The notes under the pieces were generated by a model. The model made no database searches, was not told where the DNA came from, and was given only the letters and a program-made list of their open reading frames with translations. 64,000 nt of DNA from Cannabis sativa (taxonomy: Eukaryota > Streptophyta > Magnoliopsida > Rosales > Cannabaceae): the NCBI RefSeq assembly GCF_029168945.1, contig NC_083603.1:41416396-41480395 (forward strand), in the 5' to 3' direction. The translations under genes and the position numbers were made by a program. Shown piece after piece: positions 49,801-59,518 of this stretch. Position 1 is the first letter of the stretch; each line of letters starts with the position of its first letter.

Positions 49801-52800
49801 GTAAAGCTTAGGTTGGATGCATGGAGTATGCATCGGAAGGGACCGATATTGAACTTTGACTTAGATTTATTAAACTTACCGTAATATCTATTCAAGTCAA
49901 TATCGCCAAGTTGATCCTAGATCAAATGATCTTAATCCTGATATGATTAGGCTCAATCTTGAAAGGCTATTCGTGTTCTTTGATTTGTTAGTTAAGCCTA
50001 CTTTTAGGTCGTGGGTGATACGTACATTTTGGGAACACGGTAGTGCGATTGAGTGGGAGCGCTAGCATAAACATGGAATCTATAGCTTCTATCCGGCGAA
50101 TAGTAAGCAAAGGATGATCTCCTTCGAGCTTGACCAAACGAACATAAATGGTGGAGTACTCATTTCACATTAGCTGAAATATCATTTATACGGGGTCAAG
50201 TGTTTTAAGGAATAAATACATTGTAGGGTGTAACGGTAATTTAATCCCTTTACAGTGTAGATCATTCATATAGAGGATCATTGATCACATTAGGATTATA
50301 ACAATGGATAACTAATGATGTGTCTATATGGTGGAACATATAGAGCATTCTATATACTGAGAGTGCAATTCTAAGTTCTATGCGTGGATTCAACGAAGAA
50401 TTAATAAGTTAGTGAATTTTAGTGCTAAATTCTTGATCTACTTATTGGAAGCTCGGTTATATAGACCCATGGTCCCCCCACTAGTCGAGATAATATTGCT
50501 TGTAAGACTCATGTAATTGGTTTTGATTAATCAATTATAATTCTCAAATTAGACTATGTCTATTTGTGAATTTTTCACTAAGTAAGGGCGAAATTGTAAA
50601 GAAAGAGTTTATAGGGGCATATTTGTTAATTATGATACTTTCTATGGTTCAATTAATAAATATGATAAATGACAATATTATTTAATAATTATTTATAGTT
50701 ATTAAATAGTTAGAATTGGCATTTAAATGGTTGAATTAGGAAATTGGTATTTTTGAGAAAATCAGATACAAAAGGTGTTAAAATTGCAAAATTGCAAAAA
50801 GCAAGGCCCAATCCACTAAGTGTAGGGCCAGCCACTTTTGTAGGAAATTTAAACTGATTTTTTCATTATTTTAATGCCAAATAATTCAAACCTAACCCTA
50901 GTGGAATGCTATAAATAGATAGTGAAGGCTTCAGGAAATTTACACTTAAATTTTCTATTTTTCCTTCAGAGAAAAACCTGAGCCTTCTCTCTCCCTATCT
51001 TTAGCTGTCACTTCTTCTCTTCCCTCTTGAGAATTTCGAAATCCTTAGTGATTACAGTAGTGCCCACACACATCAAGTGATACCTCAATCATAGTGAGGA
51101 AGATCGTGAAGAAAGATCATCAAAAGAAAGGAGTTTCGAGCATAAAAGATTCGCAGAAAGAGATCCAGGTTCGTATATTGATAATGCTCGCTACGTAAAG
51201 GAATCAAGGGCTAGATATCTGAACGGAAGGAGTCATATTATTCCGCTGCACCCAATGTAAGGTTTCTTAAACTTTATATGTGTTTAATTTATCGTTTTAG
51301 AAAGTTCTTATTTAGGATGTTAATAAACATACTTGTGAGTAGATCTAAGATCCTGGTAAAATAAATTCCAACATAACTATCTAGAAAATATCTTATTTGA
51401 CTAAGTATCTTTTCCACAAAATTTGAAAAAATATCTAATTTAAGTTGTACTAGAAAAAAATCTAGAACTTAAATATTTTCAAATTTAAATTTAATTAAAT
51501 ATCAAAAATTAAGTTGTAACCACTTAATTTGAAAATATTCCATTTTAAGTTAATATTTGAAAAGATATTAACTTAAAAAATATCTAAAGAATCTTAATAA
51601 CCAATGCCTAAAATTCCTCAACTTAATTTTGAAATTTGAAATTCAAAAGATATTCAGATTTAAGTTGGTTAGTTGTAGATAACTAAATATCAACTTAAAT
51701 AAGAATATTTAATGAATAATTTAAATTAAGTTCCAGAAAGAATCTAGATGATTATAATTCTATATTTAATTAAATACAAGAAAACACATATAGTTTAGCT
51801 TAGAATAAAAAATTCTTTAAACTATATTTTTCTTAAATTAATTTCAAAATAAATGAAATTAATTATGTTGCTAATCAATTTTATTAGGTTAAACTAGTTT
51901 AATTAACCTAGTACAAGCCATTCAAATCGTGCAAATGGGCCTTCACAATTAGGGGTGGTTTGTGTGAGGGGGTCTTTGGGTTCGCATGTCGTACCCACTT
52001 CTATGGCTCCCAACTCTCACACAAGGCCCAAAAGAGAGGAATTTAACCTTAATAAGAACAACTGTTATTCATTGAATAAGCCCAATAACTAAATGGGCCT
52101 AAATAAATTCTATCAAGAACTATGATAATTTATTTTAGCAACAACAACCTATATGTATCTATAATCAAATTAAACACATAGGCTCACACAGGCACACTTT
52201 GGATGGGTCCTATCATGTTGCTAGGTCATACACAGATGAAAGAAGATTGTAAAATTTACCTGTTACAAATTATTAACTTGACCAAGGGAGCCATCAGATC
52301 ATTAGATCTGGCAAAAAGTAACTATGGCTATTTGCAATCAAGTAATAATAGGTTTTGAAAACTTACAAACAAGCTAAAACACATACTCCTGCAACAGGGT
52401 TAGCTGGATAGTTGGAAGTAGGATTTATTTAATTTTAAATAAATAATTTCGAATAAATAAATAATTAAATTAAAAAAAATATTCGAAAAATAATTTAAAA
52501 AAAAATTAATTTCTAATTTAAAATTAAATTTCGAAAATAAAAAAAAATTAAAATTAAACCTACTTTTTATCTTATATCTATTTAAAATTACATGATTATA
52601 AATATCTATTTTAAATTTAAATAAGGTCAAAATATCTTAAAAAGATTTAAAAAAAAAATCTTAAAAGATAAGATATTTTTAAATATCTTAAAAGATAAGA
52701 TATTTTAAAATATCTTAAAAGATTTTATAAATATCTTAAAAGATATTTTTAAAATATCTTAAATATCTTAAAAGATATTATAAATATCTTAAAAAATCTG

Positions 52801-55800
52801 ACCTTAAATTTAAAAAAAAATATAATCAAATTTAAAAATAAGATAGATTTTTAAGCAAAAAGATAAATACTAATTCTATTCGAATTCAAATTACACTAAT
52901 ATCTTGAATTAATTTAAAAAAAATTAAATTAATTCAAAATGATAATTAGAATTGAATTAGGAATAGTAATAGTATATATACAAAACCATACAAAAAATTG
53001 GAAGTTAATTCCATGAAAAAGTATGAAAAATTGAAGAAAAAGGAAAAAATCCGAAACTGTACGGACAGTTCTGTGATCGCAGGAAACTATCAAGACAAAT
53101 TTCCGATTTTGTCAAATCTTCAAAAAATCATAACTAATTCAAATAAAATCCAAATTGAGTTCTGTAAAAGGCTAACTTGCTTAATTTTTTCCATACTATC
53201 CAATAAAAATAATTCCAGAATCGAAATCACAATAATTTTTTACGAAAATTTCACAAACATCAATCAATCATCAAATAACACTCAATACAACATGATACCA
53301 TCCAAAGAACATACAAACAATCGTTTTAAAGTCCAAATTACATGTAAGTAAATCAATTACCATGGCTCTGAGGCCAGTTGTTGGAATTTATTTTACCAGG
53401 ATCTTAGATCTACTTACAAGTATGTTGATTAACATCCTAAATATGAACTTTCTAAAACGATAAATTAAACACATATAAAGTTTAAGAAACCTTACATTGG
53501 GTGCAGCGGAATAATATGACTCCTTCCGTTCATATATCTAGCCCTTGATTCCTTTCTGTAGCAGAGCATTATCAATATCTGAACCTGGATCTCTTTCTCT
53601 GAATCTTTGATGCTGAAACTCCTTTTGCTGAATGTCTTTCTTCACGATCTTCCTCACTATGATTGAGGTATCACTTGCTGTGTGTGGGCACTACTCATAC
53701 ACTAAGAAATTTCGAAATTTCAAGAGGGAAGAGAAAGAAGAAGTGGCAATAAAGATAGGGAGAGAGAAAGTGCTCGTGTTTTTCTCTGAAGGAAAAATAG
53801 AAAATTTTAGTGTAAATTTCCTGAAGCCTTCACTATCTATTTATAGCATTCCACTAGGGTTAGATTTGAATTATATGGCATTAAAATAATGAAAAAATCA
53901 GTTTAAATTTCCTACAAAAGTGGCTATCGGCCCTACACTTAGTGGATTGGGCCTTGCTTTTTGCAATTTTGCAATTTTAACACCTTTTGTATCTGATTTT
54001 CTCAAAAATACCAATTTCCTAATTCAACCATTTAAATGCCAATTCTAACTATTTAATAACTATAAATAATTATTAAATAATATTGTCATTTATCATATTT
54101 ATTAATTGAACCATACAAAGTATCATAATTAACAAATATGCCCCTATAAACTCTTTCTTTACAATTTTGCCCTTACTTAGTGAAAAATTCACAAATAGAC
54201 ATAGTCTAATTTGAGAATTATAATTGATTAATCAAAACCAATTACATGAGTCTTACAAGCAATATTATCTCAACTAGTGGGGGGACCATGGGTCTATATA
54301 ACCGAGCTTCCAATAAGTAGATCAAGAATTTAGCACTAAAATTCACTAACTTATTAATTCTTCGTTGAATCCACGCATAGAACTTAGAATTGCACTCTCA
54401 GTATATAGAATGCTCTATATGTTCCACCATATAGACACATCATTAGTTATCCATTGTTATAATCCTAATGTGATCAATGATCCTCTATATGAATGATCTA
54501 CACTGTAAAGGGATTAGATTACCGTTACACCCTACAATGTATTTATTCCTTAAAACACTTGACCCCGTATAAATGATATTTCAGCTTATGTGAAATGAGT
54601 ACTCCACCATTTATGTTCGTTTGGTCAAGCTCGAAGGAGATCATCCTTTGCTTACTATTCGCCGTATGAAGCTATAGATTCCATGTTTATGATAGCGCTC
54701 CCACTCAATTGCACTACCGTGTTCCCAAAATGTACGTATCACCCTGACCTAAAAGTAGGCTTAACTAACAAATCAAAGAACACGAATAGCCTTTCAAGAT
54801 TGAGCCTAATCATAACAGGATTAAGAACATTTGATCTAGGATCAACTAGACGATATTGACTTGAATAGATATTACGGTAAGTTTAATAAATCTAAGTCAA
54901 AGTTCAATATCAGTCCCTTCCGATGCATACTCCATGCATCCAACCTGAGCTTTACTTTAACCAATGCTCTGGAAAGAACATAGCACTTCTCCAAATGCAA
55001 GTAAACTCTGTTGTAGATTATCATATCAGTAAAACCCTATGTCCGATAAATCTAGGAAACTTTATTCACATAGTCATGTTTACTTTCCAATGTGTCGACG
55101 CACAATAAACAGATCAAGTATGTGAAAAGTGTTTCATATGGAATTTATACATTATGTACATATAATCATGAAATAAATCATGTGAACCATGCAACATTAA
55201 ATGTTATTTCTGATCTATATTAATAAGTAAATCTGATTATATTGAAATGAGTTTTATTTAGGGCATAAAACCCAACAGATCTAACATACAGAAAACCAGA
55301 TCAGGAAAAATATAGAGAGAGAGGAAAGAGAAAACCCTAGTTCGAAGACTTCAGCTCCAAGATCCAACCTCGAGAATGCAGATCTCATGGTGAGGAGACA
55401 GAAGGGATGAGTACATGCACAACAACAGACAAACAGAGTTAGATCGAGAAGAAAATCATAAGGAAAATCAAACAGAACTTGTAAAAACAAAGAATCGAGT
55501 TTACCTGGTCAAAACTTGTGACAGGAAGCTCCAAAAGACTGTATTTTGCCTTTGAACATAGTGGATATCAAGCTAATCTCTGAGACGAGCTTGACAGAGA
55601 CGTAGCCCTAATTTTTGGGGTGAACTCTGAAACAAATCTGGTGACTTCTTTCCTATTACTTGTTTTTCATGTGTTTAAACCTAAAACTATGTGTGTGTGT
55701 GTTTGATTCTGGGTTTTCTGGGTTTTTCTGAGTTTGGAATCGAGCAAGTTCTCAAAGAGAACTTGCTCTGCTAGGGTTTCTACTTCTGGGTTTGTGAGGC

Positions 55801-58196
55801 TGAGTGATTGAGTGTTAGGGTTTCTAGACCCTTCTCAGAGTATTTAAATCTCTGATGATCAAACGACACAGGTTTGAGTGTCGTGTTGGTCATACGGTGC
55901 CGTTTAAGTCTAAAGCTTAAGTTAGACTTGGAAAGGTCGATTTTGACCTTGATACTGATATTAAAGTATCTTGTTGGTGTAGGGCAAAAGGGTAAAAATC
56001 CTACAATAGATTTAGCTATTTGCCTACTATTTTTAATAGTTTGGCATTTTTCGACAACCATAGCTTGGCGCGTGTGCCATTCTTTGCTGATCTATTGGCT
56101 TTTGTTTGCGTTTGCTCGCCTCATTAAGGGGTATTAATTTGTCATTTTGCCAAATCAGATGAAATTCTAAAATTGCAATTCAAATTAAATATCATAAAGC
56201 TAGTTTGAAGAAAAAATATTGATTTGATGTAGTAATACAATAAATCTTGTTGCTATGTTTAAACTAATCACCTAAACCAAGCTTTGATATCAAAACTAAT
56301 TGAAGAGAAAACAAAAAAGATATATGAAGAGAAGAAAAGGAAATAAGCAAGTTTTGAAAATTTGGATTAATACAATGATAGAACTATCAAACATGTATTT
56401 GAATATTAGTATTATTATTTTGATACAGATTTCACACCCACTGTGAGTGACATTTCTCCAGCTTTAAGCAAAAAGAAGAATCAAACTAGTATGATTGTGG
56501 GGATCATTGTTGGGGCTTTCATTTTAAGCTTTTTGTCTGCTTTAGTGGCCTTCTATGTTGTTCAAAGAAGAAACAAGTGTCAAATGTTTGATGATGATGG
56601 TAATCACTTTTCTTTTTTTTCAAAAATTACAAAAATGATTTTGTGTTCTCATTTTCAAAACACAATTTTGAAAACAAGAAACAATGCTAAACAAACCTTA
56701 AATGAATGTTATTTTATTTACAGAGTTCTCGGGGATGGATGTTAAGCCATTCGTTTTTGGTTATGCTGAACTAAAGATGGCCACAAATGATTTTGATTCT
56801 TCTAATAAGTTGGGAGAAGGAGGATTTGGACCTGTCTACAAGGTATTAATGTAGCTGTATTAATCATTATATACAAAAGGAATTCAAATTCCCTTTCACT
56901 ATACATTTTTGCTTTTTGACTCAACTAATAGGGAACACTTAAAGATGGAAGAGTTGTTGCAGTGAAGCAATTGTCCTTAACTTCTCACCAAGGAAAGAGT
57001 CAGTTTGTGGCTGAGATTGCCACAATATCTGCTGTGCAACATCGTAACCTCGTCAAATTATATGGATGTTGTATTGAGAGAGACAAACGACTTCTTGTTT
57101 ACGAGTATATGGAGAACAAGAGTCTTGATCAAGCATTATTTGGTATAACAAAATTTTATTGCTGCTTTTATACAAATAATAGCTATATCAAACATGATTA
57201 ATAATATGGTTGGTCACATTATCAGGTAAGCAAAGATTAAATTTGAATTGGTCAACGCGCTTTGACATTTGCTTGGGCATAGCAAGAGGTCTAACTTACC
57301 TTCACGAAGAATCGCGAATTCGAATTGTACACAGAGATGTCAAATGTAGCAACATTCTTCTTGATTCTTATCTCATTCCCAAAATATCAGATTTTGGTTT
57401 GGCCAAACTCTATGATGATAAAATGACTCACATAAGTACAAGAGTAGCAGGAACTATGTAAGATTTTCTATGATTGATCATACTTAATTTTGCTTTTACA
57501 CTTTTCATTATGATTATTAGTAACAAACTATTCACTAATGTTTCATTGATGTTGTAGTGGTTATCTTGCACCTGAATATGCCATGCTTGGTCACCTTACT
57601 GAGAAAACAGATGTCTTTGCTTTTGGAGTTGTGGCATTAGAAATTCTTACTGGCAGACCGAATTATGACCAGAGCTTAGCTGAAGAAAAGGCTTATCTTT
57701 TTGAATGGGTACTAAACTATACTGTTTTCTATTAAGATTGCAAAGTCTTCTCATGCCTCACTTGTCATGCTAATTAGCATAACTTTTTATTACTAAGTAC
57801 ATTTTCCCCTAACAAAAAGAGCTTTACCATTTTGTTTATACTCACTAGGCTTGGAATATGTATGAAGACAACCGTGAAATTGAGCTCATTGATTCAACAC
57901 TATCTGAATTCAATAAGGAAGAAGTGAGGAGAATCATACAAGTAGCTTTTTTATGCACTCGCACATCACCTACAGCTCGCCCGTCGATGTCCAAAGTTGT
58001 GGCATTGCTTTCAGGAGACACTGATGTGAACACTGAAGTTTCAAGGCCTGGTTACTTGGTTGACTGGAAATTCAATGATGTCAATGACTTACTGAGCCGA
58101 ATTGCACAAGGGTCTGATCCTACCTTATATTCATTGGGTTCAAGTACAAGCATGGAGTCAGGTGCAATGCTACCATCAAGCGAATGCCTCAGCTAG
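25841..58196 (+). CDS. LRR-malectin receptor-like kinase (LRR-VIII-2), copy 1
   Basis: Twenty-four in-frame exons: 25841-25991, 26122-26314, 27406-27477, 27579-27650, 27754-27825, 27914-27985, 28107-28178, 28284-28355, 28759-28830, 28915-28986, 29077-29148, 29229-29300, 29402-29470, 29592-29660, 29821-29865, 29959-30023, 30449-30837, 30949-31147, 56429-56599, 56724-56842, 56932-57142, 57226-57457, 57558-57708, 57849-58196. They sum to 3132 nt (about 1043 residues), normal for At1g56120/30/40-like kinases. The protein has a signal peptide, ten 72-nt LRR exons, a malectin domain ([16 protein letters not shown]), one membrane helix ([20 protein letters not shown]) and an RD kinase: [48 protein letters not shown]. 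It should sit in the plasma membrane and signal from a cell-wall ligand. The intron after 31147 is 25.3 kb of nested retrotransposons, yet splice phase is kept. Whether it is still spliced is not shown by sequence. Confidence 0.88.
26716..27278 (-). mobile_element. Probable solo LTR in intron 2 of kinase copy 1
   Basis: Read on the minus strand it starts TGTTGGAATATAATAACA and ends CACCACAAACA, with a TATA-like CCTATAAAAAAG and a downstream AATAAAG-type signal, as in copia LTRs. The matching intron of kinase copy 2 is only 88 bp, so an insertion here explains the 1.1-kb intron. No clean 5-bp duplication was found at these borders. Confidence 0.45.
30192..30424. repeat. MITE-like insertion before the malectin exon
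   Basis: The left end GGGTTTTGGTTTAGTGTAAT and the right end (complement GTTTGGTTTGATGTAC) form imperfect inverted repeats, and the interior repeats AATGGAATG. It ends 24 bp before the acceptor of the malectin exon at 30449. No target duplication was identified. Confidence 0.4.
31549..31828 (+). repeat. Truncated 5' LTR of the Tork-like element
   Basis: It matches the first part of the 3' LTR (34876 onward, continuing at 55278) with few differences, up to GAGGAAAGAGAAAAC. There the 3' LTR continues CCTAGTTCG while this copy jumps into pol. A TATATAAG box sits at 31738-31745. Confidence 0.88.
31829..34793 (+). pseudogene. Copia pol (integrase, RT, RNase H) with one frameshift
   Basis: Two overlapping frames (31829-33670 and 33630-34793) form one polyprotein broken near 33650, just before [20 protein letters not shown]. 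In order: GAG-pre-integrase zinc finger ([19 protein letters not shown]), integrase core ([42 protein letters not shown]), reverse transcriptase ([30 protein letters not shown]) and RNase H ([32 protein letters not shown]). The closest known type is TNT 1-94/Tork. Gag and protease are absent. The frameshift and the deletion make it a pseudogene, though most motifs are intact, which suggests a fairly recent insertion. Confidence 0.9.
35102..36996 (-). repeat. Left LTR (biological 3' LTR) of the outer element
   Basis: 1895 bp, near-identical to 53379-55277 and the reverse complement of the LTRs at 41310 and 49477. Short frames inside it are LTR sequence, not genes. The sequence has a CTATTTATAG box (TATA on the minus strand) near 35560-35570. 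Confidence 0.92.
36997..37008 (-). promoter_or_regulatory. Polypurine tract of the outer element
   Basis: AACTCCCACTTG next to the left LTR reads CAAGTGGGAGTT on the minus strand, the usual copia plus-strand primer placed immediately before the biological 3' LTR. Confidence 0.75.
36999..39000 (-). pseudogene. Ruined copia pol in the outer element
   Basis: Minus-strand reading shows scattered RNase H pieces ([11 protein letters not shown], then HHSKLP) and, further upstream in the element, traces of RT and integrase in the normal order, broken by many stops and frameshifts. The same damage pattern occurs in the inner copy (47500-49470), so the decay predates both insertions. Confidence 0.65.
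39809..40024. repeat. Spaced GC-richer motif repeats, outer copy
   Basis: TGTCCCGGTAGGCGAGAGTCA occurs at 39809-39829 and 39920-39940, and a variant GTCACCGTAGGGGAGAGTCTA at 40004-40024, about 80-110 bp apart. They stand out in very AT-rich sequence. The inner copy has the complement at 46539 and 46652. Confidence 0.7.
40200..41304. other. Extremely AT-rich internal segment, outer copy
   Basis: About 1.1 kb of nearly pure A/T with AAATTAATTTA- and TTTAATTAAAT-type motifs and no coding trace. It is the reverse complement of roughly 45215-46290 in the inner copy. Confidence 0.6.
41310..43202 (+). repeat. 5' LTR of the inner element
   Basis: Starts TGTTGGGTTTAATGCCC and ends TAAATTCCAACA. It has a CTATAAATAG TATA box at 42741-42750 within the LTR, so transcription would start near 42770. 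Confidence 0.93.
43205..43217 (+). promoter_or_regulatory. Primer-binding site (initiator tRNA-Met type)
   Basis: TGGTATCAGAGCC lies 2 bp after the 5' LTR, the standard plant copia minus-strand primer site. The outer copy has the variant TGGCCTCAGAGCC (minus strand, 53364-53376). Confidence 0.9.
43785..43940. repeat. AAGATATTT palindromic repeat cluster
   Basis: The unit TTTTAAGATATTT with its complement is repeated many times in both orientations over about 150 bp. The outer copy has the same cluster inverted at about 52640-52800. It is likely to form strong secondary structure. Confidence 0.75.
44150..46320 (+). other. Non-coding leader/interior of the inner element
   Basis: A more GC-balanced stretch (44150-44700) without a usable frame, followed by about 1.6 kb of almost pure AT sequence. 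Where gag and protease would be expected no coding trace could be recognised. Confidence 0.5.
46539..46673. repeat. Spaced motif repeats, inner copy
   Basis: TGACTCTCGCCTAAACGGGACA at 46539-46560 and TGACTCTCGCCTAAACGGACAC at 46652-46673 are direct repeats 113 bp apart, matching the complement of the repeats at 39809 and 39920. Confidence 0.7.
47500..49470 (+). pseudogene. Ruined copia pol in the inner element
   Basis: Pieces of a copia pol appear in the normal order across several frames: GAG-pre-integrase-like [14 protein letters not shown] near 47565, integrase-like fragments just after (with a [13 protein letters not shown] stretch near 47800), an RT trace [10 protein letters not shown] near 48555, and an RNase-H-like [10 protein letters not shown] near 49040 followed by HHSKLP. 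Stops and frameshifts are frequent and about half the normal length is missing. It cannot encode a working enzyme. Confidence 0.7.
49466..49474 (+). promoter_or_regulatory. Polypurine tract of the inner element
   Basis: AAGTGGGAG lies directly before the 3' LTR at 49477, as in most plant copia elements. Confidence 0.8.
49477..51373 (+). repeat. 3' LTR of the inner element
   Basis: 1897 bp, nearly identical to 41310-43202, ending AAATTCCAACA before the TAACT duplication. Confidence 0.93.
51379..53378 (-). other. Remaining interior of the outer element, primer-site side
   Basis: AT-rich sequence that is the reverse complement of about 43203-45215, including the primer-site variant at 53364-53376 and the AAGATATTT cluster. 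The open frame at 52998-53351 is part of this non-coding leader and also occurs inverted at 43230-43496, so it is not called as a gene. Confidence 0.6.
53379..55277 (-). repeat. Right LTR (biological 5' LTR) of the outer element
   Basis: 1899 bp, starting TGTTGGAATTTATTTTACC and ending AAACCCAACA, near-identical to 35102-36996. Confidence 0.92.
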
Positions 58197-59459
58197 CTCA
58201 TCCAATGCTTCAAGACACCAATAGTGAAGTGAGTGAATTTAATTGATAAAAGCTTCTAGTGCAAGTCATGTATAATATGATAGAAAACATCTTGTTATGT
58301 ATCTTATTGTGACAGCTCAGTCAATAGTTCACAGCACTATTAGAGAGTACAAGTGTTAAAGAACATTTCAACTTTTGCTTGGAAATATGGTTGATGGTGT
58401 GCTTGTACTATGTGAGATGTTCTATAAGCATATATGTATATGTATATGTAAATATAGTTGGCTGTATAACATAGATTCTTCAAAAATTGTTTTCTTTTTT
58501 CTTTTCTTTCTTCACCCCAATTTGTATTTCTTTAATTATTTTTATTGAAATACATTTAGTGTGTGTTTGGAAAGTCGATTGATCATTGGAATTAAGTGTA
58601 ATTCAAAGTAAGTAATAGGTTTGATGTGTTTGTTTAACAAAGTAATTATAAAGTAATCATGTAATTGACGGCTCAAACACATTTGTCTATTCAAATCTCA
58701 TAGGGTCACGATGTAAGATAGTTATTAGCGGTTTTCTATAATTATTATTAAAGTAAAATATTTAGTAATGAATAATTAGCAATTGTCCTTTGAACTCTCG
58801 ACACCACCTGATCTTGCCCCATAAAATATATGACTTGTTACAAATTCTGTCAAAACTTTTACATTTATAAAATTTTAGTCTTTTTGTTAGGTTTCATCCA
58901 ATTATTCCGTTTAAATGCTAACATGTTTTTGTAAATTAGTCATTTTCCTCCTAAATTTTGACAACTATCAAATCGTACCTCCTTCAAAAAAAAAAAAAGA
59001 GAAAGATTTAACATTTTTTTTGGTAAATCTTAAAAAATTAATTTTGAATGATTAATAAAATTAAAAAAGAAATTAAAATCTTAAAACTAATTAAATGTTT
59101 TTAAAAATTAATTATTTTTATTAAAAAATCTATTAATATATATAAAAAAATTATATTAAAAATTCTTGTAAAAACTAAATTTTACGAGAATAAGTTTGAG
59201 TCATTTTTTTCACTAAAAATCTAGATTTATTTAAGTAAATATATATTTTTTTTAGTTTACTTTAAATTTCTTAAATAATTTAAGATATGAGTTTGTAAAT
59301 ATAAATAAGACTATTCACAAAATCTTAGTTTATTTATATTATTTATTGAATTTTCAATAATTTTGATTTGATTTCTTGATATATATGTTTATAAATAAAA
59401 TATAACTTGAAAATATTTTTTTAAAAATAATTTAAATTTCTAAGTAAATTTAATATTAG
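58197..59459. other. Intergenic region between the two receptor-kinase genes
   Basis: It holds the 3' end of copy 1 and AT-rich sequence. At 58562 a GTGTGTTTGGAAAG motif with AATTACA-type repeats matches one end of the MITE at 25073. No gene is supported. Confidence 0.4.
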
Positions 59460-59518
59460 CGAAAATCGGGATAAAAAGTCTTAAAAACCGGGATAAAAGG
59501 CCTTTCCTTGTAGTAGTG
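59460..59518 (-). mobile_element. Terminal fragment of a CACTA-type element
   Basis: On the minus strand it reads CACTACTACAAGGAAAGGCC followed by two copies of a TATCCCGGTTTT-like motif, typical of CACTA termini with subterminal repeats. The opposite end was not found nearby, so it is a fragment. Confidence 0.4.

Larger units (their letters stand above)
41310..51373 (+). mobile_element. Large non-autonomous copia derivative, inner copy
   Basis: A 10,064-bp complete element flanked by TAACT (41305-41309 and 51374-51378). LTRs of 1893 bp (41310-43202) and 1897 bp (49477-51373) differ by few bases by eye. A primer site TGGTATCAGAGCC follows the first LTR and a purine tract AAGTGGGAG precedes the second. 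The 6274-bp interior has an AT-rich first two-thirds and a decayed pol in the last third. It is inserted in the outer copy of its own family in opposite orientation; the target is intact in its own interior near 45215. Confidence 0.93.
35102..55277 (-). mobile_element. Large non-autonomous copia derivative, outer copy
   Basis: Ends TGTTGGAAATTATTTTACC and ACCCAACA, flanked by GATCT (35097-35101 and 55278-55282). It spans 20,176 bp, of which 10,069 bp are a second copy of the same family plus its duplicated target. LTRs are 35102-36996 and 53379-55277. The primer site lies next to the right LTR on the minus strand, and the purine tract next to the left LTR, so the element points left. Its internal region of about 6.3 kb has no usable gag or pol frame, only a ruined pol (see 36999-39000). 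This fits a LARD-like, trans-mobilised element. Confidence 0.9.
31549..56005 (+). mobile_element. Tork/Tnt1-like copia retrotransposon, interrupted
   Basis: It begins TGTTGGTTAAAATCC and ends ATCCTACA, flanked by the 5-bp duplication ATAGA (31544-31548 and 56006-56010). Without the nested 20.2-kb insertion it is about 4.3 kb. The 5' LTR keeps only 280 bp (31549-31828); the rest of that LTR, the primer site, gag and protease are deleted, so the LTR runs straight into pol. The 3' LTR starts at 34876 after a purine tract (GGTGGAAAT) and is split at 35101. The pol has a frameshift, so the copy is not autonomous. Confidence 0.9.
34876..56005 (+). repeat. 3' LTR of the Tork-like element, split by insertion
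   Basis: Two parts, 34876-35101 and 55283-56005 (about 949 bp together), are separated by the 20.2-kb nested element and its GATCT duplication. The joined sequence across the site (CCTAAGATCTAACATAC) is present uninterrupted in the 5' LTR, which proves the insertion point. Confidence 0.9.
31148..56428 (+). other. Giant intron of the receptor-kinase gene
   Basis: This 25,281-bp intron separates the last malectin exon (ends CCAG, phase 1) from the transmembrane exon (begins ATTTCACACCC after TTGATACAG). Joined, the codons read P-D-F-T-P-T-V, as in related kinases. About 396 bp of host intron remain on the left (to 31543) and 423 bp on the right (from 56006); the rest is the nested retrotransposon array. 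Confidence 0.8.

Noticed and set aside
35102..55277. Assembly artefact from mis-joined repeats
   Set aside because: Three different exact target duplications and small differences among the four LTRs argue for a real nest, although long-read confirmation would be decisive.
55874..56137. 87-codon frame
   Set aside because: It spans the end of the Tork-like 3' LTR and the intron; no homology pattern is visible.
56429..58196. A separate short receptor-like cytoplasmic kinase gene
   Set aside because: The first exon starts in mid-codon, completes the codon left at 31147 and carries the membrane helix expected right after the malectin domain, so these are the 3' exons of the gene starting at 25841.
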